Assembly (NCBI GenBank): GCA_036365145.1
Contig: JAEOAD010000029.1
Location: 25,971,001 to 26,035,000, forward strand
Source of the DNA: Orientallactaga sibirica
Taxonomy: Eukaryota > Chordata > Mammalia > Rodentia > Dipodidae
Length of the DNA stretch: 64,000 bases
Direction: 5' to 3'
In this document: piece after piece, positions 1-11,905 of the stretch
How the letters are laid out: the number at the start of each line of letters is the position of its first letter
Position numbering within the stretch: position 1 is the first letter of the stretch
Program-made: the position numbers and the translations under genes
Notes under the pieces: generated by a model
Told to the model about the DNA's origin: nothing
What the model saw: the letters and a program-made list of their open reading frames with translations, nothing else
Databases searched by the model: none

Positions 1-1040
1 GTTGGCCAGGGTGATCTGTGTGATTTGCCAAAGCAGTGCAGATCTTTACCAAGCACTTGATTACCAGACAGAGTTAAAAGGTAATGCCCTATTGCTGAAG
101 ACATCACTGGCTGCCATCTCAGACCACCAAAAGATAACATGGGAACTGAGAGGAAAGCCAGTCCTCACATGGCTTGTCTCATGTCACTGTAAAGTTCTAT
201 GGGAGCTACTGGGTGTCAATGGTCACCAACAGCATGAATAAGCAGGAAACCCTGTAAGCCATGCATTACATCAGTGGGACAAGAACTAGGTACTTATGCA
301 ATAGTGGCACACAGTCTTTGTGGGTGACCAACCGCCCTCCAATTGGACATGAGGCCTGCTCAGTGGGAGAGAACTCATAACTCATACTGAGGTCCAAATA
401 TGCACCCCTTGGTCAGGAACATCACGATTCCCAGCGAGAATCCTCCAGTGCTCCCTGTACAAGTCGAATGGGTAGCCTCATCAAAATGTCTCTCAAACTC
501 CTAGGCATATCCCCTTTAATCAAAGCTTCTCTCACCCTTGATCAAAGAATCTGTTTTATTTTACAGGTGGCAGAGAATAGTGAGGAGATCCAAGATCCAT
601 GACCACAAGAAAAGACAGCTGAATGCTGGCAATGAGATGTCACACCTCTACCACATCTACCAGGATCCAAAAGAAATTGCAGAGGAAGTAGTGACATGAG
701 TATAGCTCCCAATGCTAGCTCAACACCCATGTCCTGAGAACAGCAAAAACAGAATGAAAACACATCATAACAGAAATACAAAGGCTACAGAGAAGTCAAC
801 ACCAACTAATAATATAACTTCCAAGGCTCAGGGTCTGTTGCAGAAGAGGGGATGGGAAGAGATTGTAAGAGCCACAAGGTGGTTAAAACACTCGGAAGCA
901 CAGCTGCCCCAGGAACAGAGGCTCTAATTACCCCACAGTGAACACCAAAAATCTACTGAGAAGAGCTTTAGGGAAATACTACAACCTATGTTAAAAAATT
1001 TTACTTATATATATGTGGGGAGGCGTGTGTAAAATAAAAC
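1..1040 (+). mobile_element. LINE-1 3'-UTR fragment
   Basis: This looks like the 3' untranslated end of an L1 element, cut by the window's left edge. The stretch 83-240 (CCTATTGCTGAAGACA onward) lines up by eye with the plus-strand L1 end at 24525-24670. The GGGTCTGTTGCAGAAGAGGG block near 830 matches, as reverse complement, the L1 at 62060-62100, including the following GTAAGAGCC. No ORF2 coding survives; open frames here are short and unremarkable. The exact right border is uncertain because the tail has decayed into the AT-rich stretch near 990-1040. Family assignment is by pattern only. Confidence 0.6.
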
Positions 1041-1149
1041 AGCCTGTAGCCACATAAGTACTGTCAATATCCACTGTAATCAACTCCTTAATATCTGCCC
1101 TATGTCGTTTATACTATTTTCTGTTCTTTAAATTCTTATCATAACTGTG

Positions 1150-1518
1150 TGCTTGCAGATTATCTCAGTCCATTTTCTGCAGCTTTCCCAGAACACCACT
1201 GACCAGGTGATCTATAAATAACAGAAAGTTATTTTGCTCACAGCTCTAGAGGATGAAAAGTCCATGATCAAGGCAATGGCATCTGGTGAGGGTCTTCTAC
1301 CTGTGTCATTCCATGCCAAAAGTAGAAATGAGCATGGGCAAGTCACAGAGAAAAAGCAGAGCAGAACTCATCCTTTTTCTGAAACCTACTCCTGTGCCAA
1401 GGGCACTCATGAGAGCAGAACCCTCAAAGCCTAATCATGTCACAAGGGCTCTACTTCTTAGTACTGACACAATGACGATTAAGTTTCAATTTGAGTTTGG
1501 AGGGACATTCAAATCATA
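1150..1518 (-). mobile_element. MaLR-type (MLT/MST-like) LTR, old
   Basis: Read on the minus strand this resembles an ancient mammalian MaLR LTR. On the plus strand it shows the reversed hallmarks: CAGTCCATTTTCTGCAGC, then TAACAGAAAGTTATTTTGC TCACAGC, then GGTGAGGGTCTTCTACCTG, and an end near GGAGGGACATTCAAATCA. It has lost clear ends and target-site duplications. The 66- and 77-codon frames inside are incidental. Confidence 0.5.
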
Positions 1519-4249
1519 ATACAAAGAATAAAGGCAGTGCTATGGGGCAGAGAGGAGAGGGGCATACAAAAATGAAAATACACAGTGATGGCTACCCCTA
1601 TAAAGGTAGGTAGCAAACAAAGTCAATAACTTGTAAGAAGTATTTTGGGAAATTCCAGGACAGAAAGTAGAATGGAGCCAGGTTAAATTAATCTAACCCT
1701 TGGCATATAGTAGTAATCAGACATGACAGTAAAAAAGGGACCATGTAGGTCACGCCATTATCATTGATTTTAGCCTTTCTGAGAGATACAGATTAATCAT
1801 TTCATTTTAAATATTTGAAGACAGTATCCTTAAAAGAACTATAAAAACTGCAATCTTTAAATATCTTTCTGGATGCAAATACTCTTCCATTTCCAGATAA
1901 GTATAACTTTAGCAATTTTCTCAATTTAAAGGAGTGCTAGAAATACAAAGAAGCCACACAGGAGGCATTATCTATTCCCCTCTTTGGGACATAAGAAAAT
2001 CGAACAAATTATGACACACTATTAGTAGCCACCAGAGAACAATTTTGACTCAAATTCAAAGAATATACCTATAATTTCTTTATACTGGGTCATTCTTTAC
2101 CAATTTCTTTTTTAATGGCTCCAGTACAATTACATTCCTTTTGGCAATAAGATGCTTCATTAACACACCACTACTTTTATTGAATGCTAAAACCAGAAGG
2201 ATGAGGTTGAGTTGTAGCCAAAAAAAAAAAATAGAATGTTTAGCTCAGTAGCAACTGGGTGCAAAATTCTGTCCATGTTTAATATATCCTTGTGTCAAAG
2301 TTCTATCTTCAAATCACACACTGTAGTTTTCCTCCAAATTAATAGGCTAAGTGATCAATGATTCTCCTTTTTAAAGTGACCAGAAATGCATACATTTGTT
2401 TTTCCAAAGTGTGTGTCAAACAGTAGATTTAAGTAATAATACAAATAAATGGTTGGAATTTTCTCTTGCCCTTGGAAACCAGGAAATTGGTGTTTTAATG
2501 CATTGAGTGGAATAGAAAACACTTGTTCATTGGAGAGCAGGTTCTATGTAATTACTTACAGTCTCTGGCATTCACACACTCATTACTTAGAGCTTGATAC
2601 TGTTTATGAAGATGTGTAAACTCTCTGGGCATGAGTCCATTTTTTAAATCTAGTTTCTCTGATACAAAGAAATGCCTGAGGCAGAAAGTTGTAAAAAAAA
2701 AAAAAAAAAAACTAAACAGCTGACTAGCTGACTGCAGAGACAGCCACCTGTGGAGTAGCAAGCATCCTGGAAAGTTTTCAAGGCAAAAGACAACAGGACA
2801 CCAAGCTCTAAGGAGCTGCAGAGTTTAAAGTGAGAAATGAGGAGAATTCAGATAAAATGGGCAGCAAATACATTTAATGTGTGAAAGCCCCTGGAGATGC
2901 CAAATAGGAAAATAAGGTTTTCCATGGAAATTTTACGGGTGTGTTTAGAACCTTCATGGTTGATATAGACATACCACGTTTAGCCCTTGCTCAAGAGCAC
3001 AGTATTATTGGAATAATACTGAGAACAGCTTGTAATTGCATTTCCATTTAAAAGGTTGTCCTTTAGATAGGACTCAGGGGAGGAGAGAAGATGTGCACTC
3101 AGACTTGATGGAAAACACAGATCAGATTTCTAAAATGAAAAGTTCTTGCCATAGACCTATAATGCCAATTTCTTGCCACGGATGACTCCCAGCCATCCAA
3201 GGGACAACTCAGGGCAAACGTTATGGCACCATATGAAGCTTCAAACTGGTGTTGATTTGTATGCACTTACAAAATAATCTCACAGCACTTTCCCTGGCAT
3301 TTCCAGTTGGCTGTGATTCAACAGAGATACAGATTTCATTTCTGTTTCTTTATCAATCTTCATTTTCATACATGCTTATGAGGCCCTAGTTAGATAAGTC
3401 ATTAAGTTATTCGTGAGAAAAGGAAATGTGAACATCTGTATCTTTCTGTATCCTCCATTCACTGTGATATTTAAAATTGCCTCAAAGGATAGTCTACTCA
3501 TGAAAGACCAGCCATACTCTCTGTGGTTTTGTGCATCCTTTCTAACTAAGCCCTTACTTTGCTATTGTGGTCCTAGCTAAATCAAAAATGGGCATTATAT
3601 TATTATTAATAATGTCAGAATTAATCACATGTACTTATTCTGAGAACAAGAGGTGAGTCAGTATGAGTCACCCATCATCATAATTGTACTGTAGAACAAA
3701 CTTCCTGAGAACTCTGCATCTTCCATCACAAGTGGACATGGACCACCAATTTAAATTTATATCAAATGAGCAACTCTGGTCCAAGCTGTTAACCCAAGTT
3801 TTATTCTTCACAGTATCTTGGATTCAAGTCTCCCTATCTGTCTTCATCGTGAGTGTCAATATGCAAGGGAAGGTGGAAGAGATGTAAGAGGGCAACCCAA
3901 CGTTGAAAATGTTCTTCTGCCTTCACTACTGCCATGCTGTCTACCAAATCATGCAGGATGCCCAAACTCCAGGGAAGGTTGACATGTGAGTTCCTATGAC
4001 AAACCAAAGGAGAGGTGAGAGGTTGGTGACCATAATTAGCCTACCAGAGAACACCTGCATGAAGTTATTCAACATTGTTTTAAGTCATCTTGAAAAGCTG
4101 GAACTAATTTTCCACTACTCATAAAAATAAAAATAAGACACACAAAGGCTGAAACACAGAGACACATTTGATATGACAATTATTATATGGGAAGTGTAAG
4201 ATATAAACCTAACTCCATCTAATTCCTAAATTTGTTGCCTTCTCTAATC
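1519..4249. other. unannotated AT-rich intergenic DNA
   Basis: About 2.7 kb with no recognisable gene, young SINE or LTR. It holds an A-run at 2221-2231 and another at 2692-2710. The open frames of 60-70 codons show no domain, and the minus-strand one at 2552-2761 reads through the second A-run as a phenylalanine string. Being free of young SINEs it is older, non-repeat sequence or repeats too decayed to recognise. Confidence 0.5.
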
Positions 4250-4343
4250 ATGATTGTGAGAGGGGGGTACAGTTAGGGTGACCGGACCTAAGAAAAAGGC
4301 AGGAAAGTCTGCACTTGCTATAAATCAAAGATGATCTGAATTC

Positions 4344-4398
4344 TTTTTTTTAAATATTTTATTATTTATTTATTTGAGAGAGAGATACAGAAATAGGC

Positions 4399-4432
<34 letters not shown>

Positions 4433-4590
4433 TGGGTGCACCAGGGCCTCCAGCCACTGCAAATGAACTCCAGATGCATGCACCCCCTTGTGCACCTGGC
4501 TTACGTGGGTCTTGGAGAATCAAGCCTCGAACCGGGGTCCTTAGGCTTCATAGGCAAGCGTTTAACTGCTAAGCCATCTCTCCAGCCCCC
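4344..4590 (-). mobile_element. B2-like tRNA-derived SINE
   Basis: Minus-strand copy: T-rich tail first (ATTTATTTATTTGAGAGAG), then a GA-rich stretch (the reversed CT-rich region), then the body, ending in the reversed tRNA-like head CTAAGCCATCTCTCCAGCCCC. It is flanked by a 14-bp direct repeat, TGATCTGAATTCTT (from 4332 and from 4591), the expected target-site duplication of L1-driven retrotransposition. Confidence 0.9.
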
Positions 4591-5151
4591 TGATCTGAAT
4601 TCTTATGTCTTGCCTAGTTCCCTAGATCTGTTTTTCCACAAACATTCAGTACTCCTCCTGGGAGGGAGGTCTTTCATAGGATTTAAACATTGTAATTGGT
4701 CAAGTTCAGCCCCTGGAACTTGGTGTCAGGTCTAGCCTTTTTCTGAGACAACCCTAGTCCTAACCAACCAGCTGTCCCTCTGGTTCACCTGAGCAGGAAG
4801 ACGGCCCACCACTATAAGGTTATAAATACCTTTGCAAGGGGAGGGCATGCTCTCTGACCCCTTGGGAACTTCCAGCTGTGGGTAAGTTTTTCTCTCAGCT
4901 GGGTCTGGGCTTGGGGGAGGTCCCTGAAGCTCTTGCTCTCCACATGAGTTCTTTATCCCCCTTTAGCTCCCCACACGACAGGAGCTTCTTGAACTTCCTT
5001 TTTTCTCTTCTCTTTGCATTGTTTTTCTCAGGTCCTCCACATGGGATCTCTAGTGCCTTTCCTTGGCTCTGTACTTCCCTCAATAAATATAATAATTTAA
5101 TACTTATCCTTCTCAGTCTTTTTTACTCAATTTTTGATTAAAATTAGAAAC

Positions 5152-5318
5152 AGTCAGGCATGGTGGCACACACCTTTATTCCCAGCACTCGAGAAGCAGA
5201 GGTAGGAGGATTGCCATGAGTTCAAGACCACCCTGAGAATACAGAGTGAATTCCAAGTCAGCCTGGGCTAGAGTGAGATCCTCCCTCAAAAAAAAAAAAA
5301 AAAAAAAAAATTAAAAAA
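5152..5318 (+). mobile_element. B1-like 7SL-derived SINE
   Basis: Plus-strand element with GGCATGGTGGCACACACC, TTCCCAGCACTCGAGAAGC and GTCAGCCTGGGCTAGAGTG, ending in an A-run. The short repeat AGAAAC occurs on both sides and fits a target-site duplication. It sits inside the candidate LTR. Confidence 0.9.
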
Positions 5319-5482
5319 AAGAAACAAACCTAGAGTTTGGTGTTCAAGGGCTTTCCTGGAACCTGGCACCCCATTACAATAGTTCTCAAAGAAATATTTC
5401 TATTGGATTTCACATTTTATGCAACATTTTCACATTTATGTTCTCACTGACATAATGAAGACAAATTACAACATTCTTAACA

Positions 5483-5713
5483 TTTTTAAAATATTTATTT
5501 TTATTTATTTATTTGACAGAGAGAAAGGGGGGAGAGAGAGAAAGAGAGAGAGGAAGAGAGAATGGGCGTGCCAGAGCCTTTAGCCACTGCAAAGGAACTC
5601 CAGATGCATGCGCCACCTTGTGCATCTGTCTAACGTGGGTCCTGGGGAATCAAACCTGGGTCTTTTGGCTTTGCAGGCAAACACCTTAACCACTAAGCCT
5701 TCCCTCCAGCCCC
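5483..5713 (-). mobile_element. B2-like SINE (inside duplication copy 1)
   Basis: Minus-strand copy ending in CTAAGCCTTCCCTCCAGCCCC. It is flanked by the direct repeat ATTCTTAACATTTTT (5473 and 5714). Confidence 0.9.
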
Positions 5714-6414
5714 ATTCTTAACATTTTTTCCTTAATTTTATTTCTACATTATTTAGCCATTACTAGTTATATCACTAAGTTACTAATTTAGCTCATTCCA
5801 AAATCAATTGTACATACCAACTACTTTTGGCAACTTTTCACCACCCAGACCCTTTTATTTAATATAAAAATAAAAATTAAAGAGGTAGGATTTATGCTTA
5901 GAAAAATCAAGTTGCTGTCTGATACAAGTGTAAACAAACCATGGCTATTTTACTACTCAAAGTCACTCAGGTCATTTCTTTATTTTTTAATATATCCTAA
6001 GCACCTGCTATATATCAATCACATCACAGTATATTTATTTGGCACAGTGAGGCACATGTCACCAAATTTATATTCCTGATGAGGAAATGGAGTGTGCAGA
6101 AAATTATGTATCATCAGCAAAATTAGACTGAGACTCCTACATGCATCTGTGGCCTGATAATAACTAGCCATTGTGAAAAAACTTCTAGTTATCTCTATTG
6201 TATTCTCCTATAATCCTCACAAATTTACACCCCCACCACATTAAGAGCAGAAGTTTCCAGTGTTAAGTTATTACTATAGAACATTTGAATAGATAGACAT
6301 CTTATGTCCAGAAACACATTTCCTTAAAAATATTTTCACAAAATGAATATAAAAGCAAAAGAACAGAGATGAAATAAAAGAGAATAAAAATTATTCAATT
6401 AAAAATACTTGAAG

Positions 6415-6572
6415 CGGGCTGGAGAGATGGCTTAGCGGTTAAACGCTTGCCTATGAAGCCTAAGGACCCCGGTTCGAGGCTTGATTCTCCAGGATCCACG
6501 TAAGCCAGATGCACAAGGGGGTGCATGCATCTGGAGTTCGTTTGTAGTGGCTGGAGGCCCTGGCGCACCCAT

Positions 6573-6615
<43 letters not shown>

Positions 6616-6668
6616 ATTTCTGTATCTCTCTCTCTCTCTCAAATAAATAAATAAATAATAAAATATTT
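6415..6668 (+). mobile_element. B2-like SINE (inside duplication copy 1)
   Basis: Plus-strand element starting GGGCTGGAGAGATGGCTTAG, with the pol III B-box-like GGTTCGAGGCT, a CT microsatellite and an AAATAAATAAATAA tail. Target-site duplication AAATACTTGAAG stands on both sides. Confidence 0.92.
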
Positions 6669-7457
6669 TAAAAAATACTTGAAGCTAAAACATGCATCAG
6701 ATAAAATTAGAACCATTTATAAATTCAACAGAAAATATTTTCTTTTAAATGAAGAACTGAACCTTTAGATTGAAAGAATATGTGCTGATAAAAAAAACCT
6801 AATGTAAATTATTTGACACCAGAACACTTCTTGGTTAGGTAATTTAATTTTAAAAGTATAGAAATATTATGGTATTTGAAAAAGTTAAAATATGATGAAC
6901 AATATACCCTGGAGGTGGTGAGAAAAAGATAGCGAGATATGAGAAAGCTATTTTCCTATTCTGTCTTAGCAGGGAGCTAATACTATATAAAATTGAAATC
7001 CATAATAAGAAAAAGCCCAATGTTTTTTTAACTTTTAATATTCGTCCTGATCTTTTTGTCTTCAGCGCAGAGAAAACTTTTAGACATGAATATGTTTGTA
7101 GTGAAGAAATATTTAGCCACAGTTCAGTAAATCTTTTGTTTCATTTTACTCTCTTGAAAATATTCAAGTATAATTAAACTTTAAAATTATACTTAGTATT
7201 ATATAACACCTCCAAGTTTTATAAAATTGTTTCTATCTATCTAAATAGGGGCATAAAGAGAAATGAAAATAGACTTCTTTTAATACTAACCTTGGCTTTC
7301 ATTTTCTAGCTAATGAAATTAGTGCTTCTTTTTCATGTTTTGTACATTCTACAATAGTTCTCAAAGAAATATTTCTATTGGATTTCACATTTTATGCAAC
7401 ATTTTCACATTTATGTTCTCACTGACATAATGAAGACAAATTACAACATTCTTAACA

Positions 7458-7688
7458 TTTTTAAAATATTTATTTTTATTTATTTATTTGACAGAGAGAA
7501 AGGGGGGAGAGAGAGAAAGAGAGAGAGGAAGAGAGAATGGGCGTGCCAGAGCCTTTAGCCACTGCAAAGGAACTCCAGATGCATGCGCCACCTTGTGCAT
7601 CTGTCTAACGTGGGTCCTGGGGAATCAAACCTGGGTCTTTTGGCTTTGCAGGCAAACACCTTAACCACTAAGCCTTCCCTCCAGCCCC
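7458..7688 (-). mobile_element. B2-like SINE (inside duplication copy 2)
   Basis: Duplicate of the minus-strand SINE at 5483-5713, near identical and in the same relative place. Confidence 0.9.
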
Positions 7689-8388
7689 ATTCTTAACATT
7701 TTTTCCTTAATTTTATTTCCACATTATTTAGCCATTACTAGTTATATCACTAAGTTACTAATTTAGCTCATTCCAAAATCAATTGTACATACCAACTACT
7801 TTTGGCAACTTTTCACCACCCAGACCCTTTTATTTAATATAAAAATAAAAATTAAAGAGGTAGGATTTATGCTTAGAAAAATCAAGTTGCTGTCTGATAC
7901 AAGTGTAAACAAACCATGGCTGTTTTACTACTCAAAGTCACTCAGGTCATTTCTTTATTTTTTAATATATCCTAAGCACCTGCTATATATCAATCACATC
8001 ACAGTATATTTATTTGGCACAGTGAGGCACATGTCACCAAATTTATATTCCTGATGAGGAAATGGAGTGTGCAGAAAATTATGTATCATCAGCAAAATTA
8101 GACTGAGATTCCTACATGCATCTGTGGCCTGATAATAACTAGCCATTGTGAAAAAACTTCTAGTTGTCTCTATTGTATTCTCCTATAATCCTCACAAATT
8201 TACACCCCCACCACATTAAGAGCAGAAGTTTCCAGTGTTAAGTTATTACTATAGAACATTTGAATAGATAGACATCTTATGTCCAGAAACACATTTCCTT
8301 AAAAATATTTTCACAAAATGAATATAAAAGCAAAAGAACAGAGATGAAATAAAAGAGAATAAAAATTATTCAATTAAAAATACTTGAA

Positions 8389-8550
8389 GGGCTGGAGAGA
8401 TGGCTTAGCGGTTAAACGCATTTGCCTATGAAGCCTAAGGACCCCGGTTCGAGGCTTGATTCTCCAGGATCCACGTAAGCCAGATGCACAAGGGGGTGCA
8501 TGCATCTGGAGTTCATTTGTAGTGGCTGGAGGCCCTGGCACACCATTCTC

Positions 8551-8590
<40 letters not shown>

Positions 8591-8640
8591 ATTTCTGTAT
8601 CTCTCTCTCTCTCTCAAATAAATAAATAAATTATAAAATA
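8389..8640 (+). mobile_element. B2-like SINE (inside duplication copy 2)
   Basis: Duplicate of the SINE at 6415-6668. It differs by a 2-bp loss before the head, a 2-bp gain after GGTTAAACGC, and CG to CA changes in the body, so it holds a large share of the differences between the two duplication copies. Confidence 0.92.
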
Positions 8641-9426
8641 TTTTTAAAAATACTTGAAGCTAAAACATGCATCAGATAAAATTAGAACCATTTATAAATT
8701 CAACAGAAAATATTTTCTTTTAAATGAAGAACTGAACCTTTAGATTGAAAGAATATGTGCTGATAAAAAAACCTAATGTAAATTATTTGACACCAGAACA
8801 CTTCTTGGTTAGGTAATTTAATTTTAAAAGTATAGAAATATTATGGTATTTGAAAAAGTTAAAATATGATGAACAATATACCCTGGAGGTGGTGAGAAAA
8901 AGATAGCGAGATATGAGAAAGCTATTTTCCTATTCTGTCTTAGCAGGGAGCTAATACTATATAAAATTGAAATCCATAATAAGAAAAAGCCCAATGTTTT
9001 TTAACTTTTAATATCTGTCCTGATCTTTTTGTCTTCAGCGCAGAGAAAACTTTTAGACATGAATATGTTTGTAGTGAAGAAATATTTAGCCACAGTTCAG
9101 TAAATCTTTTGTTTCATTTTACTCTCTTGAAAATATTCAAGTATAATTAAACTTTAAAATTATACTTAGTATTATATAACACCTCCAAGTTTTATAAAAT
9201 TGTTTCTATCTATCTAAATAGGGGCATAAAGAGAAATGAAAATAGACTTCTTTTAATACTAACCTTGGCTTTCATTTTCTAGCTAATGAAATTAGTGCTT
9301 CTTTTTCATGTTTTGTACATTCTTCTACTTAATTTTCAGTGGTACAATCATTTTTAGAGAAATAAAAATAATTTTAAATAGTTAAATTTACAAATGAAAA
9401 CACTTTTTAATTTCAAAACTAAATAT

Positions 9427-9628
9427 TTTTATAATATCTTATTTTATTTTTTATTTGAGAGAGAGGCAGATAGAGAATGGAAACACCAGGGCCTCTAGCC
9501 ACTGTAAATGAACTCCAGACACGTGTGCCACCTTGTGCATCTGGTTTACATAGGTTCTGGGGAATCAAACCTGGGTTCTTAGACTTTGCAGGCAAGCACC
9601 TTAACCACTAAGCCATCTCTCCAGCTCC
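9427..9628 (-). mobile_element. B2-like SINE
   Basis: Minus-strand copy with a short GA-rich region and the reversed head CTAAGCCATCTCTCCAGC. Direct repeat AAACTAAATATTT flanks it on both sides. Confidence 0.9.
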
Positions 9629-9950
9629 CAAACTAAATATTTCACTTATAATTGTGTATCCCATTTATGCCCACAAATATTGACTAAAAACTTCTTCAGT
9701 CCAAAACATCACTCAAGGGACTGAAGGCCCAAACTGAATTAACTCCCACAAAGGAAAAAATACAACTGTAATGCTAGTAATTTTAGTGTAATATGCCCCA
9801 TACTCAGAGAGTTATACATAGCTATGCTTACAGGCACAATGGAGAACAGATCCCAAATCTGACCATATCTGAGAAGGCTTCCAATATGGAGTAATACCAG
9901 AGATGAGCTTTGAAAAGTGGTTAGATTTATATGGGGGAAAATGAAATTCA

Positions 9951-10090
9951 AGCTGGGCATTGTGGTGCATACCTTTAATCCCAGCACTTGGGAGGCAGAG
10001 GTAGGAGGATTGCTATGAGTTCGAGGCCACCCTGAGACTACATAGTGAATTCTAGGTCAGCCTGGATTATAGTGAGACCCTACCTCAAAA
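9951..10090 (+). mobile_element. B1-like SINE
   Basis: Plus-strand B1 body from AGCTGGGCATTGTGG to GTGAGACCCTACCTC, followed by an A-run that has grown into the GGAA microsatellite. Confidence 0.92.
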
Positions 10091-10280
10091 AAAAAAAAAA
10101 ACAGAAAGAAAGAAAGAAAGGAAGGAAGGAAGGAAGGAAGGAAGGAAGGAAGGAAGGAAGGAAGGAAGGAAGGAAGGAAAGAAGAGAGAGAGGAAGGAAG
10201 AAAGGGAGGGAGGGAGGGAAGGAGGGAGGGAGGAAAGGAGGAAGGGAAGGAGGAAGGGAGGGAGGGAGGAAGGAAAAGAA
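10087..10280. repeat. GGAA/GGGA microsatellite grown from a SINE tail
   Basis: After the A-tail come AAAG repeats, about fifteen perfect GGAA units, then imperfect GGGA/GGAA units to about 10280. Both strands stay open for 80-100 codons only because the repeat has no stop triplets (KEGRKEGR one way, SFLPSFLP the other); these are not genes. Confidence 0.95.
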
Positions 10281-10646
10281 AATCCAAATTTAGATCTCTC
10301 ATAAAGAAAAAATGGGAGGGTTAGGAAAGCCAATAAATGTCCCTTGAATAAATATGGAGTGCTGTCACCTCTTGCCTTCCTCATCTGTGTTAACCTGGAG
10401 TCACCAAAAATATCCCTTCTAAGCCCGGTAGCTCCTTGTCAGCTCAGTTTCCTAGCAGGAAGATTTACACCTCTTACACGCTTTATTGTGGACTGCCTGG
10501 GTCCTGTACCACATACCCACAGGGGCAACTCTTAACAGTGGAATTGCAACTGACATTTTGCACACAAACTAATGGCTTCTGCTTCCTTTCCTGACCTTTA
10601 TCACTCCAATGTATGATATAGAGAGCTTTTGCTAAAATTAAGCTGA

Positions 10647-10847
10647 GATAGGCTGCAGAGACTGCTAATGGTTAAGGCATTTGTCGGCAAAGCCAAAGGA
10701 CCCAGGTTTGATTCCTCAGGACCCACATAAGCCAGATGCACAAGGTGGCACATGCATCTGGAGTTCATTTGTAGTGGCTGGAGGCTCTGGTATACCCATA
10801 TTCTCTTTCTCTCCCCCCGTCTCTCTCTCAAATAAAAATAATTTTTT
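10647..10847 (+). mobile_element. B2-like SINE
   Basis: Plus-strand, somewhat diverged head (GGCTGCAGAGACTGCTAATG), then CCAGGTTTGATTCCTCAG and GCACAAGGTGGCACATGC, with a short CT region and A-rich tail. TTAAGCTGAG flanks both sides as a target-site duplication. Confidence 0.88.
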
Positions 10848-11149
10848 AGTTAAGCTGAGGAGCTTGTACTTTTCTATGGGAATGGGGAGAGTAGAGTCCC
10901 ACTTTTCATTCCAATTGGCTAGGTTTCTATTCTTCTGAATACATCCATATTACCATCTACTTGAAGCTGAGTTCTGATATCTATTTAACACTACTATTGC
11001 CAAGCTCTAGACACTTGAGCCTCTGTGGACATTCACATCTGTCACGATCAGAGTGTGGTACCTTCTGACTAACTCTATAAGTAGATCAGAGCTTTTGAAA
11101 TTCAAGCTTCTTCCTTTTTTCCCATTATAAGTGTGTTTTGAAGCCAACC

Positions 11150-11659
11150 TGTAGTAAATTTTCTCATTTCTGTGACCAAATACCTGACAAGATCCCAGCT
11201 TAAGGGAGGAAGGGTTTGCTTTGGCTTATAGTTCTGGGTAGTACAGTCCATTATCGCAGGGAAGGCATGGTGGCAGAAGCAGACAGTGGTTGACCACAGT
11301 GAGTCCACAGTCAGGAAGCACAGAGAGGGAAGCATGTCTTTCTCCTTTTTATTCAGTTTTTTTTTTTTTTTTTTTTTTTCATTTTTTGGTTTTTCAAGGT
11401 AGGGTCTCACTCTAGCCCAGGCTGACCTGGAATTCTCTATGTAATCTCAGGGTAGCCTTGAACTCACGGTGATCCTCCTACCTTTGTCTCCCGAATGCTG
11501 GGATTAAAGGCGTGCACCACCACGCCCGCCTATGTTCAGTTTTAAACCTATCCCATTGAATGGTGTCATGCACAGTTAGGATGGGCCTCCCGTCTCAGTT
11601 AACCTCATTTGGAAACACTGATTCCACATCCTATCAAGTTGACAATATTAACCCTCACA
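11150..11659 (-). mobile_element. 3' LTR of a minus-strand MaLR provirus
   Basis: Starts TGTAGTAAATTTTCTC and ends ACCCTCACA on the plus strand, so on its own strand it begins TGTGAGG and ends ACA. Contains the reversed family hallmarks CAAATACCTGACAAG and CATGGTGGCAGAAGC. Without the B1 inserted at 11356-11530 it is close to the 346 bp of its partner at 13544-13889. Confidence 0.7.
11356..11530 (-). mobile_element. B1-like SINE inserted in an LTR
   Basis: Minus-strand B1: T-run, AGGGTCTCACTCTAGCCC, TGCTGGGATTAAAGGCG and the end CCACCACGCCCGCC. The flanks TATTCAGTTT and TGTTCAGTTT resemble a target-site duplication with one change. Confidence 0.9.
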
Positions 11660-11702
11660 AGTCTAACCCCTGTGAACTTGACATTCACATATATCAGTTT
11701 TT

Positions 11703-11905
11703 TAAAAAATATATTTTTATTTATTTGCAAGTAGAGAGAGGTAATGAAAGAGAGAAGAGAGGCAGACAGAGAAAATAGGAATGCCAGGGCCTCTAGCCAC
11801 TGCAACTGGACTCCAGATATATGTACCACTTTGTGCATCTGGCTTTATGTGGGTACTGGGGAATCAAACTTGGGTTGTTAAGCTCTGAAGGCCATTTCTC
11901 CAGCC
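11703..11905 (-). mobile_element. B2-like SINE
   Basis: Minus-strand copy: T/A-rich tail, GAGAGAGG region, body TGTACCACTTTGTGCATC, and a shortened head ending GCCATTTCTCCAGCCCC. Confidence 0.88.

Larger units (their letters stand above)
4250..5335 (+). mobile_element. candidate solo LTR interrupted by two SINEs
   Basis: With the two inserted SINEs removed, about 670 bp remains that has the order of an LTR: a TATA box (TATAAATA, 4821-4828), then a CT-rich stretch, then a polyadenylation signal AATAAA (5082-5087). Retroviral LTRs place promoter and poly(A) signal this way. No terminal TG...CA pair or target-site duplication could be fixed, so borders are approximate. It could equally be an unrelated promoter-like stretch. 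Confidence 0.35.
5376..7350. repeat. tandem segmental duplication, copy 1 (about 1975 bp)
   Basis: First of two direct, adjacent copies. It starts at ACAATAGTTCTCAAAG and ends at TTGTACATTCT, where the second copy begins at once. The offset between copies is 1973-1975 bp and the identity by eye is about 99 percent. The unit holds a minus-strand and a plus-strand B2-like SINE at the same relative places, each with its own target-site duplication, so the SINEs were present before the duplication. No gene is seen in it; the same 61-codon frame occurs in each copy at 5894 and 7869. Confidence 0.95.
7351..9323. repeat. tandem segmental duplication, copy 2 (about 1973 bp)
   Basis: Second direct copy of the 5376-7350 unit. 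Differences seen by eye are scattered single bases (near 7720, 7921, 8108 and 8166) plus small length changes in homopolymers and in the plus-strand SINE. Several SINE differences are CG to CA changes, as expected from decay of methylated CpG. Copy 2 leaves the repeat after TTGTACATTCT and enters unrelated sequence. Confidence 0.95.

Noticed and set aside
2552..2761. Minus-strand frame with a phenylalanine run
   Set aside because: The run is a translated homopolymer; no gene evidence.
6416..6490. tRNA gene-like A and B boxes
   Set aside because: They belong to the head of the B2-like SINE, which recurs many times with tails and target-site duplications.
10045..10384. Open frames of 80-100 codons on both strands
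   Set aside because: They translate the GGAA microsatellite and its complement.
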